The position numbers and the translations under genes were made by a program. The notes under the pieces were generated by a model that was given only the letters and a program-made list of their open reading frames with translations, searched no databases and was not told the DNA's origin. Source: Flavobacterium sp. (GTDB taxonomy: Bacteria > Bacteroidota > Bacteroidia > Flavobacteriales > Flavobacteriaceae). Taken from it: DNA of 5,779 bases. Positions within the stretch are counted from its first letter, which is position 1. Every line of letters begins with the position of its first letter. Below are positions 1 to 5,779 of the stretch, in pieces. The stretch lies in the NCBI GenBank assembly GCA_024709705.1, contig JANJWE010000135.1, forward strand, positions 1 through 5,779, written 5' to 3'.

Positions 1-993
1 CTGCTGGAAAATGATATCGATCACCTGATCAGCGGGAACATCCTTCAACACCAAAGTCGTCGTGCCCGTTACCGTTTCGCTGATCACCGCATTCAGGCCA
101 AGTTCCTCGGCCATCAGACGCAGGAGCGCACGAACATCACCGTTCTGATAATTGATACTGACACGCGGCCCTTGGTAACCAACTTTAGCCCCCTGAACAA
201 GCTTGTTCGGATCTTCAACGATCCGCTTTACCTCGACAATGAACTGATTGTCGCTCTGGTAGGCATTGTGCTCCCACAGGCCCTTGGGCGAGATCACCAT
301 GCGAACGTTGTCGCCAATAGCCTTGGTTTCAACCGAAGTTACCGGTGTCGCAAAATCGGTGACATCCAATTTGCGGCGTAGCCGATCGGGAACTGTGGTC
401 TTCATGAAATCAACAATCAGGTTTGCCCCTTGCTGGCGAATATCAATGCCCGTTCCGGAGTCGCTCAGATCAACCACAATACGACCTTCGCCATCCTTGC
501 CACGGCGGAACATAACATCATTGACCGTATGCCGTGCGCCAACCAGGCTCTCTTCTGCAAAGCGGGTCGAGCGGGTTGCCGTTGAATCTGACACGCGTTC
601 GATTGGAGAGAGTGTCACGTAAAGCGACTTGCCCTCCAGCCGCGTTTTAAAATTGAGGCTCTTGACCAAATTCAGCACAACGCGCGTGCGGTCACCAACC
701 TGAACCACATTCATGCTGCGCAAATCACCCTGATTGAAAACCTGGCTATTCTTACCCAGCGCATTGGCTGTGGACTGAAAGTCAAGGGCAATCTTTGCCG
801 GATTAGCCACACTGAACCCAGGTGGGGGGGAGGCCAGCGGCTCTTTCATATCAATCCGCATCGCAACCTCATTACCCTGCTGGGCAACACTGACTGCCTC
901 AATCGCATTTGAGGGCAAGGCCTCGGCACGAACGCTCGGCGACAAAGCAAGACACACCGTCAGAGCGGCCATTGCGTGTTTGATGAATTTCAT
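1..993 (-). CDS. pilQ: PilQ, type IV pilus secretin, N-terminal part (runs off the window edge)
   Basis: Secretin that forms the outer-membrane channel through which the type IV pilus passes. The frame is open from ATG at 993-991 to base 1 (331 codons); the C-terminal secretin barrel lies outside the window. Residues 1-23 are a signal peptide (MKFIKHAMAALTV..., likely cut after SVRA). Two AMIN domains, which in this family bind peptidoglycan, follow at about 32-130 (PPGFSVANPAKIALDF, then VVQVGDRTRVVLNL) and 155-250 (RIVVDLSDSGTGIDIRQQG at 171-189, later GLWEHNAYQSDNQF). An STN/N0 domain begins near 272 (VSINYQNGDVRALLRLMAEE) and includes TGTTTLVLKDVPADQVIDII at the edge. The start is supported by a strong AAGGAGGG site and by the ATGA overlap with pilP. 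The wording matches betaproteobacterial PilQ, although the STN segment is less typical (VPADQ where I recall VPWDQ). It does not belong with the flavobacterial genes to its right. Confidence 0.95.
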   Translation of the reverse strand, partial: MKFIKHAMAALTVCLALSPSVRAEALPSNAIEAVSVAQQGNEVAMRIDMKEPLASPPPGFSVANPAKIALDFQSTANALGKNSQVFNQGDLRSMNVVQVGDRTRVVLNLVKSLNFKTRLEGKSLYVTLSPIERVSDSTATRSTRFAEESLVGARHTVNDVMFRRGKDGEGRIVVDLSDSGTGIDIRQQGANLIVDFMKTTVPDRLRRKLDVTDFATPVTSVETKAIGDNVRMVISPKGLWEHNAYQSDNQFIVEVKRIVEDPNKLVQGAKVGYQGPRVSINYQNGDVRALLRLMAEELGLNAVISETVTGTTTLVLKDVPADQVIDIIFQQ

Positions 994-1046
994 TTCTTGC
1001 TTCCCTCCTTGCTCTGCAGGTAGAGCGAACTCTTGCGTTCAGTCCA
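990..1046 (-). CDS. pilP: PilP C-terminal tail, cut at the joint
   Basis: Only the last 18 codons and the stop are present. Read on the minus strand from 1046 they give WTERKSSLYLQSKEGSKK, ending in TGA at 992-990. A tryptophan followed by a polar/basic stretch and a short beta-strand (SLYLQ) is how I remember the end of PilP, the inner-membrane lipoprotein that links PilN/PilO to PilQ. The TGA overlaps the pilQ ATG (ATGA at 993-990), as expected inside a pilMNOPQ operon. Upstream the frame meets TAG at 1052-1050, inside the foreign flavobacterial sequence, so the rest of pilP is missing. The call rests on position and a short peptide; the pilQ context makes it likely. Confidence 0.72.
   Translation of the reverse strand, partial: WTERKSSLYLQSKEGSKK
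1003..1010 (-). promoter_or_regulatory. Shine-Dalgarno site of pilQ
   Basis: The minus strand reads AAGGAGGG, a near-perfect anti-16S match ending nine bases before the pilQ ATG at 993. It fixes the start codon. The strong site fits a proteobacterial host and contrasts with the A-rich leaders lacking such sites in the right-hand part of the window. It lies inside the pilP tail, so the two genes are probably translated together. Confidence 0.85.
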
Positions 1047-1284
1047 GTACTAAAACCGGCTCTAAGGTAGCTCCTACTTTTGCCTCTCCTCCTCTTTGAT
1101 TAACATATTTAATCAATTTGAGCATGTGCATTCTTTCTTCATCAGACTGTTTGTACATGAAAGTAGAAATTCCTTCAAATCCTTGAACTTCTGCCCAAGA
1201 AGCCATAGCCAAGTATACTTGAGATGAATCGCCTTCCATTTTTATTTGATTGTTGAGGGCTGATAATACATTTTTAGATAACAT
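1039..1284 (-). CDS. ftnA: Non-heme ferritin, N-terminal half, truncated by the joint
   Basis: Iron-storage ferritin of the bacterial FtnA type, which oxidises Fe(II) and stores it as a mineral inside a cytosolic 24-subunit shell. The 81-codon frame holds helix A (residues 1-33, QVYLAMASWAEVQG) and helix B (about 39-65, MYKQSDEERMHMLKLIKYVN). The ferroxidase ligands in this half are all present: E17, Y24, E50 and H53, with numbering that agrees with E. coli FtnA. The remaining ligands, expected near E94, Q127 and E130, are lost because the family is about 165-175 residues long and this copy breaks off near residue 77. The last residues (LVLD) and the TGA come from the joined sequence or lie at its edge, so this is a cut gene rather than a short natural form. 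It starts 24 bases after the dapA stop and is probably co-transcribed with it. The leader is A-rich with no Shine-Dalgarno site. Confidence 0.93.
   Translation of the reverse strand: MLSKNVLSALNNQIKMEGDSSQVYLAMASWAEVQGFEGISTFMYKQSDEERMHMLKLIKYVNQRGGEAKVGATLEPVLVLD
1042..1056. other. Joint between betaproteobacterial and flavobacterial DNA
   Basis: To the left, PilP tail codons can be read up to W at 1046-1044. To the right, ferritin codons make sense to about E75-P76-V77 (1062-1054). Between them the ferritin frame reads LVLD and stops at TGA 1041-1039, while the pilP frame stops at TAG 1052-1050. Base composition, protein phylogeny and ribosome-site style all change here. The palindrome AGTACT sits at 1046-1051. 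I see no insertion-sequence ends, direct repeats, tRNA or integrase, so an artefactual join is the simplest reading. The exact break cannot be fixed to a single base. Confidence 0.85.
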
Positions 1285-1308
1285 AGTTCTAATTTTTTAT
1301 TTTGATGG

Positions 1309-2190
1309 CTAATTTAAGGAATTCTTGATAAAATTACCAATTCTATTTGCTAAATCATTGTTAACAGGAACTAATGGCAATCGCAATGTATTTTCGCACA
1401 AACCTAATACCTTAAAAACTTCTTTAATTCCGGCAGGATTACCTTGTTCAAAAATGAAATCTATCATATCTGCAATTTTATAATGCAATTCATAGGCTTT
1501 GTCAACTTCTCGACTTAATCCTAATTGAACCATTTGAGAGAACAAAGCGGGAAACCCTTCGGCAATCACAGAAATAACTCCAGAACCTCCAGCTAAAACC
1601 ATGGGTAATGTAATCATATCATCGCCAGAAATAACCAAAAAGTCTTGAGGCTTATTTTGAATTATTTTCATAGCTTGTACTATATCTCCTGCTGCCTCTT
1701 TAATACCTATAATGTTGTTAAAATCTCTAGCCAATCTTAAAACAGTTGAAGGCAAAATATTTGATGCTGTTCTCCCGGGAACATTGTAAAGTAAAACCGG
1801 AACCGGTGAAGCTTCAGAAACTGCTTTGAAATGTTGGTAAATTCCTTCTTGAGTGGGCTTATTGTAATAGGGTGATACCGACAAAATTGCTGAGAAATTG
1901 GAAAAATCTCGAGTTTTGAGCTCATTTACTACCTCGGCTGTATTATTTCCACCAACCCCTAATACCAGCGGTAATTTACCTTGATTAGCATCTATTACTG
2001 TTGTTATAACAAGTTCCTTTTCTGCAGAAGTCAATGTGGCTGTCTCTGCTGTTGTACCTAAAACCACCAAATAATTAATTCCATTTTCTATTTGAAACTT
2101 TACTATACTTGTTAATGCTTCGGTATCTATGGATAAATCTTCCTTGAAGGGAGTGATTAAGGCCACCCCTGTGCCCACTAATGACTGCAT
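1309..2190 (-). CDS. dapA: 4-hydroxy-tetrahydrodipicolinate synthase
   Basis: Cytosolic TIM-barrel aldolase that condenses pyruvate with aspartate semialdehyde, the first committed step of the diaminopimelate/lysine pathway. It therefore feeds both lysine and peptidoglycan synthesis. The 293 residues match the usual full length. Visible signatures are GTTAET at 45-50 (catalytic T46/T47), [11 protein letters not shown] at 106-116 (Y109, the tyrosine of the proton relay), LLYNVPGRT at 133-141 (Y135, and R140 which binds the substrate carboxylate), and GIKEAAGD at 162-169 with Schiff-base lysine K164. SGDD and GGSGVISV follow further on. The glycine usual in GTTGE is alanine here, a change I associate with Bacteroidota copies. 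Only one base separates its ATG from the stop of the DUF6913-like gene, so the two share a transcript. There is no room for a lysine riboswitch directly before it. Confidence 0.97.
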   Translation of the reverse strand: MQSLVGTGVALITPFKEDLSIDTEALTSIVKFQIENGINYLVVLGTTAETATLTSAEKELVITTVIDANQGKLPLVLGVGGNNTAEVVNELKTRDFSNFSAILSVSPYYNKPTQEGIYQHFKAVSEASPVPVLLYNVPGRTASNILPSTVLRLARDFNNIIGIKEAAGDIVQAMKIIQNKPQDFLVISGDDMITLPMVLAGGSGVISVIAEGFPALFSQMVQLGLSREVDKAYELHYKIADMIDFIFEQGNPAGIKEVFKVLGLCENTLRLPLVPVNNDLANRIGNFIKNSLN

Positions 2191-2191
2191 A

Positions 2192-2710
2192 TTATATTTT
2201 GTTAAGAATTTTTAAATAGCGAAATAACTCATCCATGAATACCTCGGGTTTAGAACTATCAGTATCTATCATAAAATGATTTAATCTTTTATCAACCGAA
2301 CTGAATCCTACTTTAAAATTGGCTTTAGATTTGTGTGTAACAATTACCAAAGGTGTTTTTATTTGATCGTAATAACTAATTAATATATCAAACGGTTGTT
2401 GCTTGAAATCTTTTGCCTCCTTATTTTCTATACTGCCAAGCCACGTAACATCTTTTTTGCTGAAATGAGGATAATCCGGAGTTTCTTTCTTTTTGTATTT
2501 ATTTTTGTATACTAAAATTTGAATATTATGAGACTCAATACCTTGTCTGGTTAAATAACTTATAATTTTATCTTTACTGTCAAAATCCGATTCATCTACA
2601 AGTAATCCTACGGTCTGAATTGGTGTCTTAGAAATTTCTGTATCAACATTAATTTGACTTTTTTTTAATACTCTTTTAGCTGAAAAATTCTTGAATAATT
2701 TTAAAAACAT
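2192..2710 (-). CDS. DUF6913-like conserved flavobacterial protein
   Basis: A 172-residue soluble protein of unknown function. From memory it matches the family named DUF6913, found in Flavobacteriia beside dapA. The N-terminus is basic and has no signal peptide ([17 protein letters not shown]). An alpha/beta core follows: a strand at 33-40 (TVGLLVDE), a helix at 44-57, a strand at 62-69 (NIQILVYK), FDILISYYD at 107-115, a strand at 120-125 (PLVIVT), and the likely family signature [10 protein letters not shown] at 131-140, followed by HFMIDTD. No catalytic motif stands out. It is the first gene of the minus-strand group DUF6913-dapA-ferritin, and its TAA is one base before the dapA ATG. The start is set by the 49-base divergent gap behind it, which holds a TAnnTTTG element. 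The family name is recall; the lack of a known function is real. Confidence 0.8.
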   Translation of the reverse strand: MFLKLFKNFSAKRVLKKSQINVDTEISKTPIQTVGLLVDESDFDSKDKIISYLTRQGIESHNIQILVYKNKYKKKETPDYPHFSKKDVTWLGSIENKEAKDFKQQPFDILISYYDQIKTPLVIVTHKSKANFKVGFSSVDKRLNHFMIDTDSSKPEVFMDELFRYLKILNKI

Positions 2711-2720
2711 TGTACCTTTA
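2691..2720 (+). promoter_or_regulatory. Candidate promoter of the split-nucleotidase operon
   Basis: TTG at 2691-2693 is followed after 19 bases by TACCTTTA at 2713-2720. That is one base short of the TAnnTTTG consensus, with spacing usual for Flavobacterium promoters. It would give a leader of about 34 bases before the ATG at 2760. The -33 box lies inside the start of the divergent gene, so the two opposing promoters overlap the same short region and may interfere with each other. Confidence 0.38.
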
Positions 2721-2729
2721 CTTGAATTA

Positions 2730-2737
2730 CAAATTTA
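2730..2737 (-). promoter_or_regulatory. Bacteroidota-type -7 element for the DUF6913-dapA-ferritin group
   Basis: The minus strand reads TAAATTTG, an exact match to the TAnnTTTG element used by the Bacteroidota primary sigma factor. It ends 19 bases before the ATG at 2710, which would leave a leader of about a dozen bases. I find no clear TTG-type -33 box at the usual distance upstream, so this is a half-supported promoter. Confidence 0.45.
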
Positions 2738-2759
2738 CAGAAAATAAAGTCATTTTAGG

Positions 2760-3539
2760 ATGGTAAAACTAAAAAAGAAGTTACATCAAATAAAACATTT
2801 TGTGTTATTTATAACAGTATTTGGATTTTTTATAGGATGTTCCTCACCCTATTCAGTACAGCGTATTGAAGGTAAACAACTTGAAGTCCAACAAGAAAAG
2901 AACATCTCTCAAGAGCTTGAAGATTATATTTCATATTATCGTAAGGCTTTAACCAAAGAAATGGATAGTGTTTTGGCTTTTAACCCTATTTCGTTAGATA
3001 AAAGCAAAGGTCAATGGCAAACCAATATTGGTGATTTTTTAGCAGACATCAGTTTTGAAGCCGGGGCTAAAATTTTAAAAGATAAAACAGGTAAAAACCT
3101 TTCCTTTTGTATTTTAAATCATGGTGGAATAAGATCTGTTATTGCCAAAGGAAATGTGACAACCCGTAATGCCTTTGAAGTCATGCCTTTTGAAAACAAT
3201 TTAATTATAGTTGAACTCAAAGGAGAAGATGTAGCAGAGCTTGCTTCCTATTTTGTAACCGAAAAAAAACCACATCCCCTAAGCGGTTTAACTCTTGTTT
3301 TAAACTCTGATACCAAAATTGAGAAAATTTTGGTACAGGGAAATGAACTTGAATGGGATCAAAAGTACTATGTTGCCACTTCTGATTACCTTTCAAATGG
3401 AGGGGATAATATGCTTTTTTTCAAAAAAGCAACCCAAACCATTGAAACCGACTATAAAATACGAAATATCATTATTGACTATTTCAAAAAGAACGATACT
3501 CTCCAATTTTCAAATGCTCTAAGAGTAATCCTAAAATAA
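2760..3539 (+). CDS. 5'-nucleotidase C-terminal (substrate-binding) domain lipoprotein
   Basis: A free-standing version of the domain that binds the nucleoside part of the substrate in UshA-type 5'-nucleotidases. Residues 1-27 form a lipoprotein signal: a lysine-rich start, a hydrophobic core and lipobox FIGC with the lipidated cysteine at C27. The following residues (SSPYSVQ) lack an acidic surface-export signal, so a periplasm-facing anchor is more likely. The domain covers about 85-245: TNIGDFLADIS at 88-98, ILNHGGIR at 118-125 (arginine and glycines of the phosphate-side loop), MPFENNLIIVELKG at 142-155, SGLTLVL at 175-181, and VATSDYLSNGGDN at 205-217. In the last motif Y210 and D216 sit where UshA has the residues that stack on the base and bind the ribose. 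There is no metallophosphatase domain; the next gene, eight bases on, supplies it. It is the first gene of a two-gene operon. Confidence 0.9.
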   Translation: MVKLKKKLHQIKHFVLFITVFGFFIGCSSPYSVQRIEGKQLEVQQEKNISQELEDYISYYRKALTKEMDSVLAFNPISLDKSKGQWQTNIGDFLADISFEAGAKILKDKTGKNLSFCILNHGGIRSVIAKGNVTTRNAFEVMPFENNLIIVELKGEDVAELASYFVTEKKPHPLSGLTLVLNSDTKIEKILVQGNELEWDQKYYVATSDYLSNGGDNMLFFKKATQTIETDYKIRNIIIDYFKKNDTLQFSNALRVILK

Positions 3540-3547
3540 TCAATTCT

Positions 3548-4462
3548 ATGAACAGACGTATATTTTTAAAAAACTCAATTGCCGGAACGACTTTCATAGG
3601 TTTAAATGGTTTGGCTTTAAGCGGATTCGAATCGTCTTCTCACAAACACATAACTATACTTCACACAAATGATGTTCATAGCCATATAGATCCTTTTCCT
3701 GAAAATCATCCCAAATTTGCTTCAAGAGGTGGAATAGTAAATAGAGCCTCTCTTATTGAACGAATTCGAAATGAGAATCCTAATCTTTTGTTACTTGACG
3801 CTGGCGATAGTTTTCAAGGTACACCTTATTTTAATTTTTATGGTGGAGAATTAGAATTTACTTTAATGTCAAAATTAGGTTACAATGCTTCTACCATTGG
3901 CAACCATGAATTTGATAATGGTATTGACGAACTGGCATCTCAAATTCAACATGCCAAATTTGATCTTATCAATTGCAATTACGATTTTTCCAATACCATA
4001 ATGGAGGGTCTCACTAAACCCTACAAAATTTATATTGTAGATGGAATAAAAATTGGAGTTCTGGGAGTTGGGGTAGAATTAAAAGGATTGGTTGATGCTA
4101 AAATGTACAAAGAAACCCAATATATTGACCCTGTTGAAGTGGTAAGCGATGTTGTGAAAAAATTAAAAAATGAAGAAAAGTGCAATTTAATAATAGTTTT
4201 GTCTCATTTGGGGTATAACTATTCTAATGAGCCCAATAAAATATCTGATTTAAAACTGGCTGCCGCTACCCAAGATATTGATTTAATTATAGGTGGGCAT
4301 ACTCACACTTTTTTAGAAAAGCCTGTAATAGTAAAAAACAAACGCAATCAAGATGTAATAGTTAATCAAGTAGGATGTTTTGGTGTACAATTGGGACGAA
4401 TAGATTTTTATCTTGAGCAAACCAAAATCAAAGACTTTAAAGGTAAATCTATTGAGGTTTAG
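3548..4462 (+). CDS. Tat-exported 5'-nucleotidase-type metallophosphatase (catalytic domain)
   Basis: Calcineurin-like dimetal phosphatase matching the N-terminal catalytic domain of UshA/5'-nucleotidases, which release phosphate from nucleotides. The N-terminus NRRIFLK (residues 2-8) is a good twin-arginine motif, followed by a mild hydrophobic stretch to about residue 26, so it is probably exported folded. All metal ligands are visible: D42 and H44 (HTNDVHSHIDP), D87 (DAGDSFQG), N119 (GNHEFDNG), H220 (LSHLGYN), and H251/H253 (GGHTH). The catalytic His-Asp pair is H120/D123. The protein ends at residue 304, where a fused enzyme would enter its C-terminal domain; that domain is encoded just upstream as a lipoprotein. 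The two proteins probably act together in the periplasm to scavenge phosphate and nucleosides. The substrate is not fixed by sequence: nucleotides, UDP-sugars or another phosphoester are possible. The last 14 bases overlap the convergent gene. Confidence 0.92.
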   Translation: MNRRIFLKNSIAGTTFIGLNGLALSGFESSSHKHITILHTNDVHSHIDPFPENHPKFASRGGIVNRASLIERIRNENPNLLLLDAGDSFQGTPYFNFYGGELEFTLMSKLGYNASTIGNHEFDNGIDELASQIQHAKFDLINCNYDFSNTIMEGLTKPYKIYIVDGIKIGVLGVGVELKGLVDAKMYKETQYIDPVEVVSDVVKKLKNEEKCNLIIVLSHLGYNYSNEPNKISDLKLAAATQDIDLIIGGHTHTFLEKPVIVKNKRNQDVIVNQVGCFGVQLGRIDFYLEQTKIKDFKGKSIEV

Positions 4463-5153
4463 CCAAAAAATGGTGTTGTTCTTCTTTTTCATGAATGACT
4501 CTATAAATCATGAAAAAATAATGAGCAGCCATTAAAACCAAGACTCTGATGGGCTGAAATACGGGTATGAAAAGGTAATATTTTTGAATAACAAAAAGAA
4601 AAACTAAAAAAGCAAACAACAATGTACTCAACAAAAGCCAAGTATGTTTAAATCCTTCTTCCAAAAGATAATTGGATAATGAAATACCGCCCAAAAGAGA
4701 AACTAAAATTACATTTACTAAACTGATGTAAAAACTTTGACCCAAAGAATCTTGCGTTAATGCTATAAAGTAAAGTAGAGGGAAAAGAAAAAAAATACTT
4801 CCGACAAAAATGGCAAAAACCGATTTTTTTTTAGTTGCTTTTAAAACTAAATATATAGTAATAACTCGGAAAAGTAAAAATGCAAACAAACCGTAGTTAA
4901 GTAACAAACTATCATTAAATACAAACAAAACATTGGAAATTGAGGCAAAAAACAAAGCCATGATATACCAAAGACTTCTCTGTGGAGAAACCAAATAATA
5001 CAAAATCAATAACAATGGTAATGACAGCGTTCTTAAAATGATTTCGTATATAATATCTTGATTGACCAATACAATTACAGCTAAAAAAAGCACCACCGCA
5101 ATGTAGGCAAGGCTTAAATTTTTAAATAATTGTATTTTGAAAAACTCTCTCAT
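4449..5153 (-). CDS. YhhN/TMEM86-like polytopic membrane protein, degenerate active site
   Basis: A 234-residue integral membrane protein with about eight helices (roughly 12-30, 36-55, 60-80, 84-104, 111-131, 140-158, 170-190, 198-218). Size, helix pattern and local order (SLPLLLILYYL, ALFFASISNVLFVF, YGLFAFLLFR, SLLGGISLS) match flavobacterial YhhN-family proteins, the lysoplasmalogenase family that cleaves the vinyl-ether bond of lysoplasmalogens. The two aspartates I recall as essential, in the GD of helix 3 and the SD of helix 7, are missing: the matching positions are S73-N74 and L183-V184. The reaction is therefore doubtful, and the gene may be a divergent non-catalytic member. It follows its paralogue by 25 bases on the same strand and ends convergently inside the metallophosphatase gene. 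A generic eight-helix membrane protein remains possible. Confidence 0.6.
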   Translation of the reverse strand: MREFFKIQLFKNLSLAYIAVVLFLAVIVLVNQDIIYEIILRTLSLPLLLILYYLVSPQRSLWYIMALFFASISNVLFVFNDSLLLNYGLFAFLLFRVITIYLVLKATKKKSVFAIFVGSIFFLFPLLYFIALTQDSLGQSFYISLVNVILVSLLGGISLSNYLLEEGFKHTWLLLSTLLFAFLVFLFVIQKYYLFIPVFQPIRVLVLMAAHYFFMIYRVIHEKEEQHHFLAKPQ

Positions 5154-5178
5154 CTTTTGATTAAAACAGGCAGCAAAT

Positions 5179-5691
5179 TTAAATGGTTTTTTTATCTTCT
5201 ATCAATAAAATATATTTATAAAATAAAAAATAGGCTATCGCATTTAATGCCATAGCAATAGCTCGAAATATTTGAATAGGAAAATAATACTTCTCAATAA
5301 ACACAATTAAATGTAGCGTTACAAAAAACAAAACACTAATTAACAACCAAGAATTACTTTGACTATCATTCATCACATAAATTGAAAGTGCAATTCCACC
5401 TAAAACAGAAACTAACAAGGTATGTAATAACAATAAATAATATTGATAATCTACTATTAAATCACTTTCAAAAATCACATAGCAAAAAAGCATTAAAAAA
5501 GGGACAGAACTCAAAACTATAGACAATTTATCATTCTTAATTTGAATTTTAAGAACATAATAAATTTGAATCAATCGATGAATAGCAAAAACAATCAAAG
5601 CCCAAAAAATGAAATAAAAACTCGAATGGATAAAGAGCATATTTGTTAGAAATGACGTAAAAATTGTCAAATAAAACAAAACATCTTTCAC
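5179..5691 (-). CDS. YhhN/TMEM86-like membrane protein, 5'-shortened paralogue (probable broken gene)
   Basis: A 170-residue membrane protein that aligns along its whole length with residues 61 to about 225 of its downstream neighbour; compare SVLGGIALS with SLLGGISLS, and FIEKYY with VIQKYY. It lacks the first two helices, leaving about six. The only early start is GTG at 5691-5689, two codons after an in-frame TAA (5697-5695) and without a ribosome site; the first ATG is at residue 18. Upstream of the TAA the same frame continues with a sequence like the missing second helix, so the reading frame was probably longer. Like its neighbour it lacks both signature aspartates (T16-N17 and L126-H127 at the matching places). 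It may be a pseudogene, an error in one base, or a real short form; the sequence alone does not decide. Confidence 0.55.
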   Translation of the reverse strand: MKDVLFYLTIFTSFLTNMLFIHSSFYFIFWALIVFAIHRLIQIYYVLKIQIKNDKLSIVLSSVPFLMLFCYVIFESDLIVDYQYYLLLLHTLLVSVLGGIALSIYVMNDSQSNSWLLISVLFFVTLHLIVFIEKYYFPIQIFRAIAMALNAIAYFLFYKYILLIEDKKTI

Positions 5692-5697
5692 CTTTTA

Positions 5698-5779
5698 AGT
5701 TTGCCAATACATTACAAATAAAAGAATAGATAGTAAAGGTTTGAAAATGTAGATAAGAGGCAAAATCCTAAAGTATTCA
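5698..5779 (-). pseudogene. N-terminal remnant of the upstream YhhN-like gene, before the in-frame stop
   Basis: In the same frame as the 5691-5179 gene, the minus strand upstream of TAA (5697-5695) reads, from the window edge, EYFRILPLIYIFKPLLSILL and then FVMYWQT before the stop. The part FKPLLSILLFVMY matches the second helix of the neighbour (SLPLLLILYYLV) and the KPLL signature usual in YhhN proteins. The stop falls in the short loop before helix 3. The start of this piece is outside the window. One base change in the TAA would restore an uninterrupted frame of normal family length; no frameshift is needed. Confidence 0.6.

Noticed and set aside
172..622. Two overlapping plus-strand open frames (172-381 and 266-622)
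   Set aside because: They lie antisense to the continuous pilQ frame, whose product is recognisable throughout; their own peptides show no family features and no ribosome site.
824..830. Run of seven G as a possible frameshift site in pilQ
   Set aside because: The pilQ frame is correct on both sides (PPPGFSVANP into the preceding MKEPLAS), so no base is missing or extra.
1000..1100. Insertion sequence or integration site at the joint
   Set aside because: No terminal inverted repeats, target duplication, transposase or tRNA sequence can be seen on either side.
1285..1308. Separate promoter or iron-responsive operator for ferritin
   Set aside because: The 24-base gap is only A/T-rich; no TAnnTTTG element or palindrome is visible, so read-through from dapA is the simpler view.
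1737..1925. Minus-strand 62-codon open frame
   Set aside because: It lies in another frame inside dapA, which is full-length and intact there.
3319..3522. Plus-strand 67-codon open frame
   Set aside because: It is an out-of-frame shadow of the nucleotidase C-terminal domain gene, which reads through with conserved motifs.
4463..4500. Rho-independent terminator after the metallophosphatase gene
   Set aside because: The A-run at 4464-4469 has no GC-rich hairpin next to it, and the region codes for the convergent gene.

Overview
The window is two unrelated pieces of bacterial DNA joined near position 1050. The left piece (1 to about 1046) is GC-richer (64 of the first 120 bases are G or C). 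On the minus strand it carries the last codons of pilP, then the first 331 codons of pilQ, the type IV pilus secretin. The wording of the protein and the ATGA overlap of the two genes point to a betaproteobacterium. The right piece (about 1051 to 5779) is AT-rich (15 of 60 bases are G or C at 4801-4860). Its proteins, A-rich gene starts without Shine-Dalgarno sites, and TAnnTTTG-type promoter motifs fit the Bacteroidota, most likely a flavobacterium. Both genes at the joint, ferritin on the right and pilP on the left, are cut there. No mobile element or repeat is visible, so an assembly or library chimera is the simplest explanation.

Layout of the right piece. On the minus strand, a tight group reads DUF6913-like protein (2710-2192), dapA (2190-1309) and ferritin (1284 to the joint). 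From a 49-base divergent intergenic region, two genes read on the plus strand: a lipoprotein equal to the C-terminal (substrate-binding) domain of UshA-type 5'-nucleotidases (2760-3539), then a Tat-exported metallophosphatase equal to the N-terminal catalytic domain (3548-4462). Together they look like one periplasmic 5'-nucleotidase split into two chains, with gene order the reverse of the fused enzyme's domain order. The metallophosphatase gene overlaps by 14 bases with a convergent minus-strand pair of polytopic membrane proteins (5153-4449 and 5691-5179). These are paralogues of each other and resemble the YhhN/TMEM86 lysoplasmalogenase family.

Most notable: (1) the phylum-crossing joint; (2) the upstream YhhN-like gene has an in-frame TAA at 5697-5695, with its missing N-terminal helix readable in the same frame beyond the stop; (3) neither YhhN-like protein has the aspartates expected at the family's two signature positions; (4) the split and reordered nucleotidase. 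I see no RNA genes, CRISPR arrays, insertion sequences or convincing hairpin terminators. The only gene-free stretches are short intergenic gaps.
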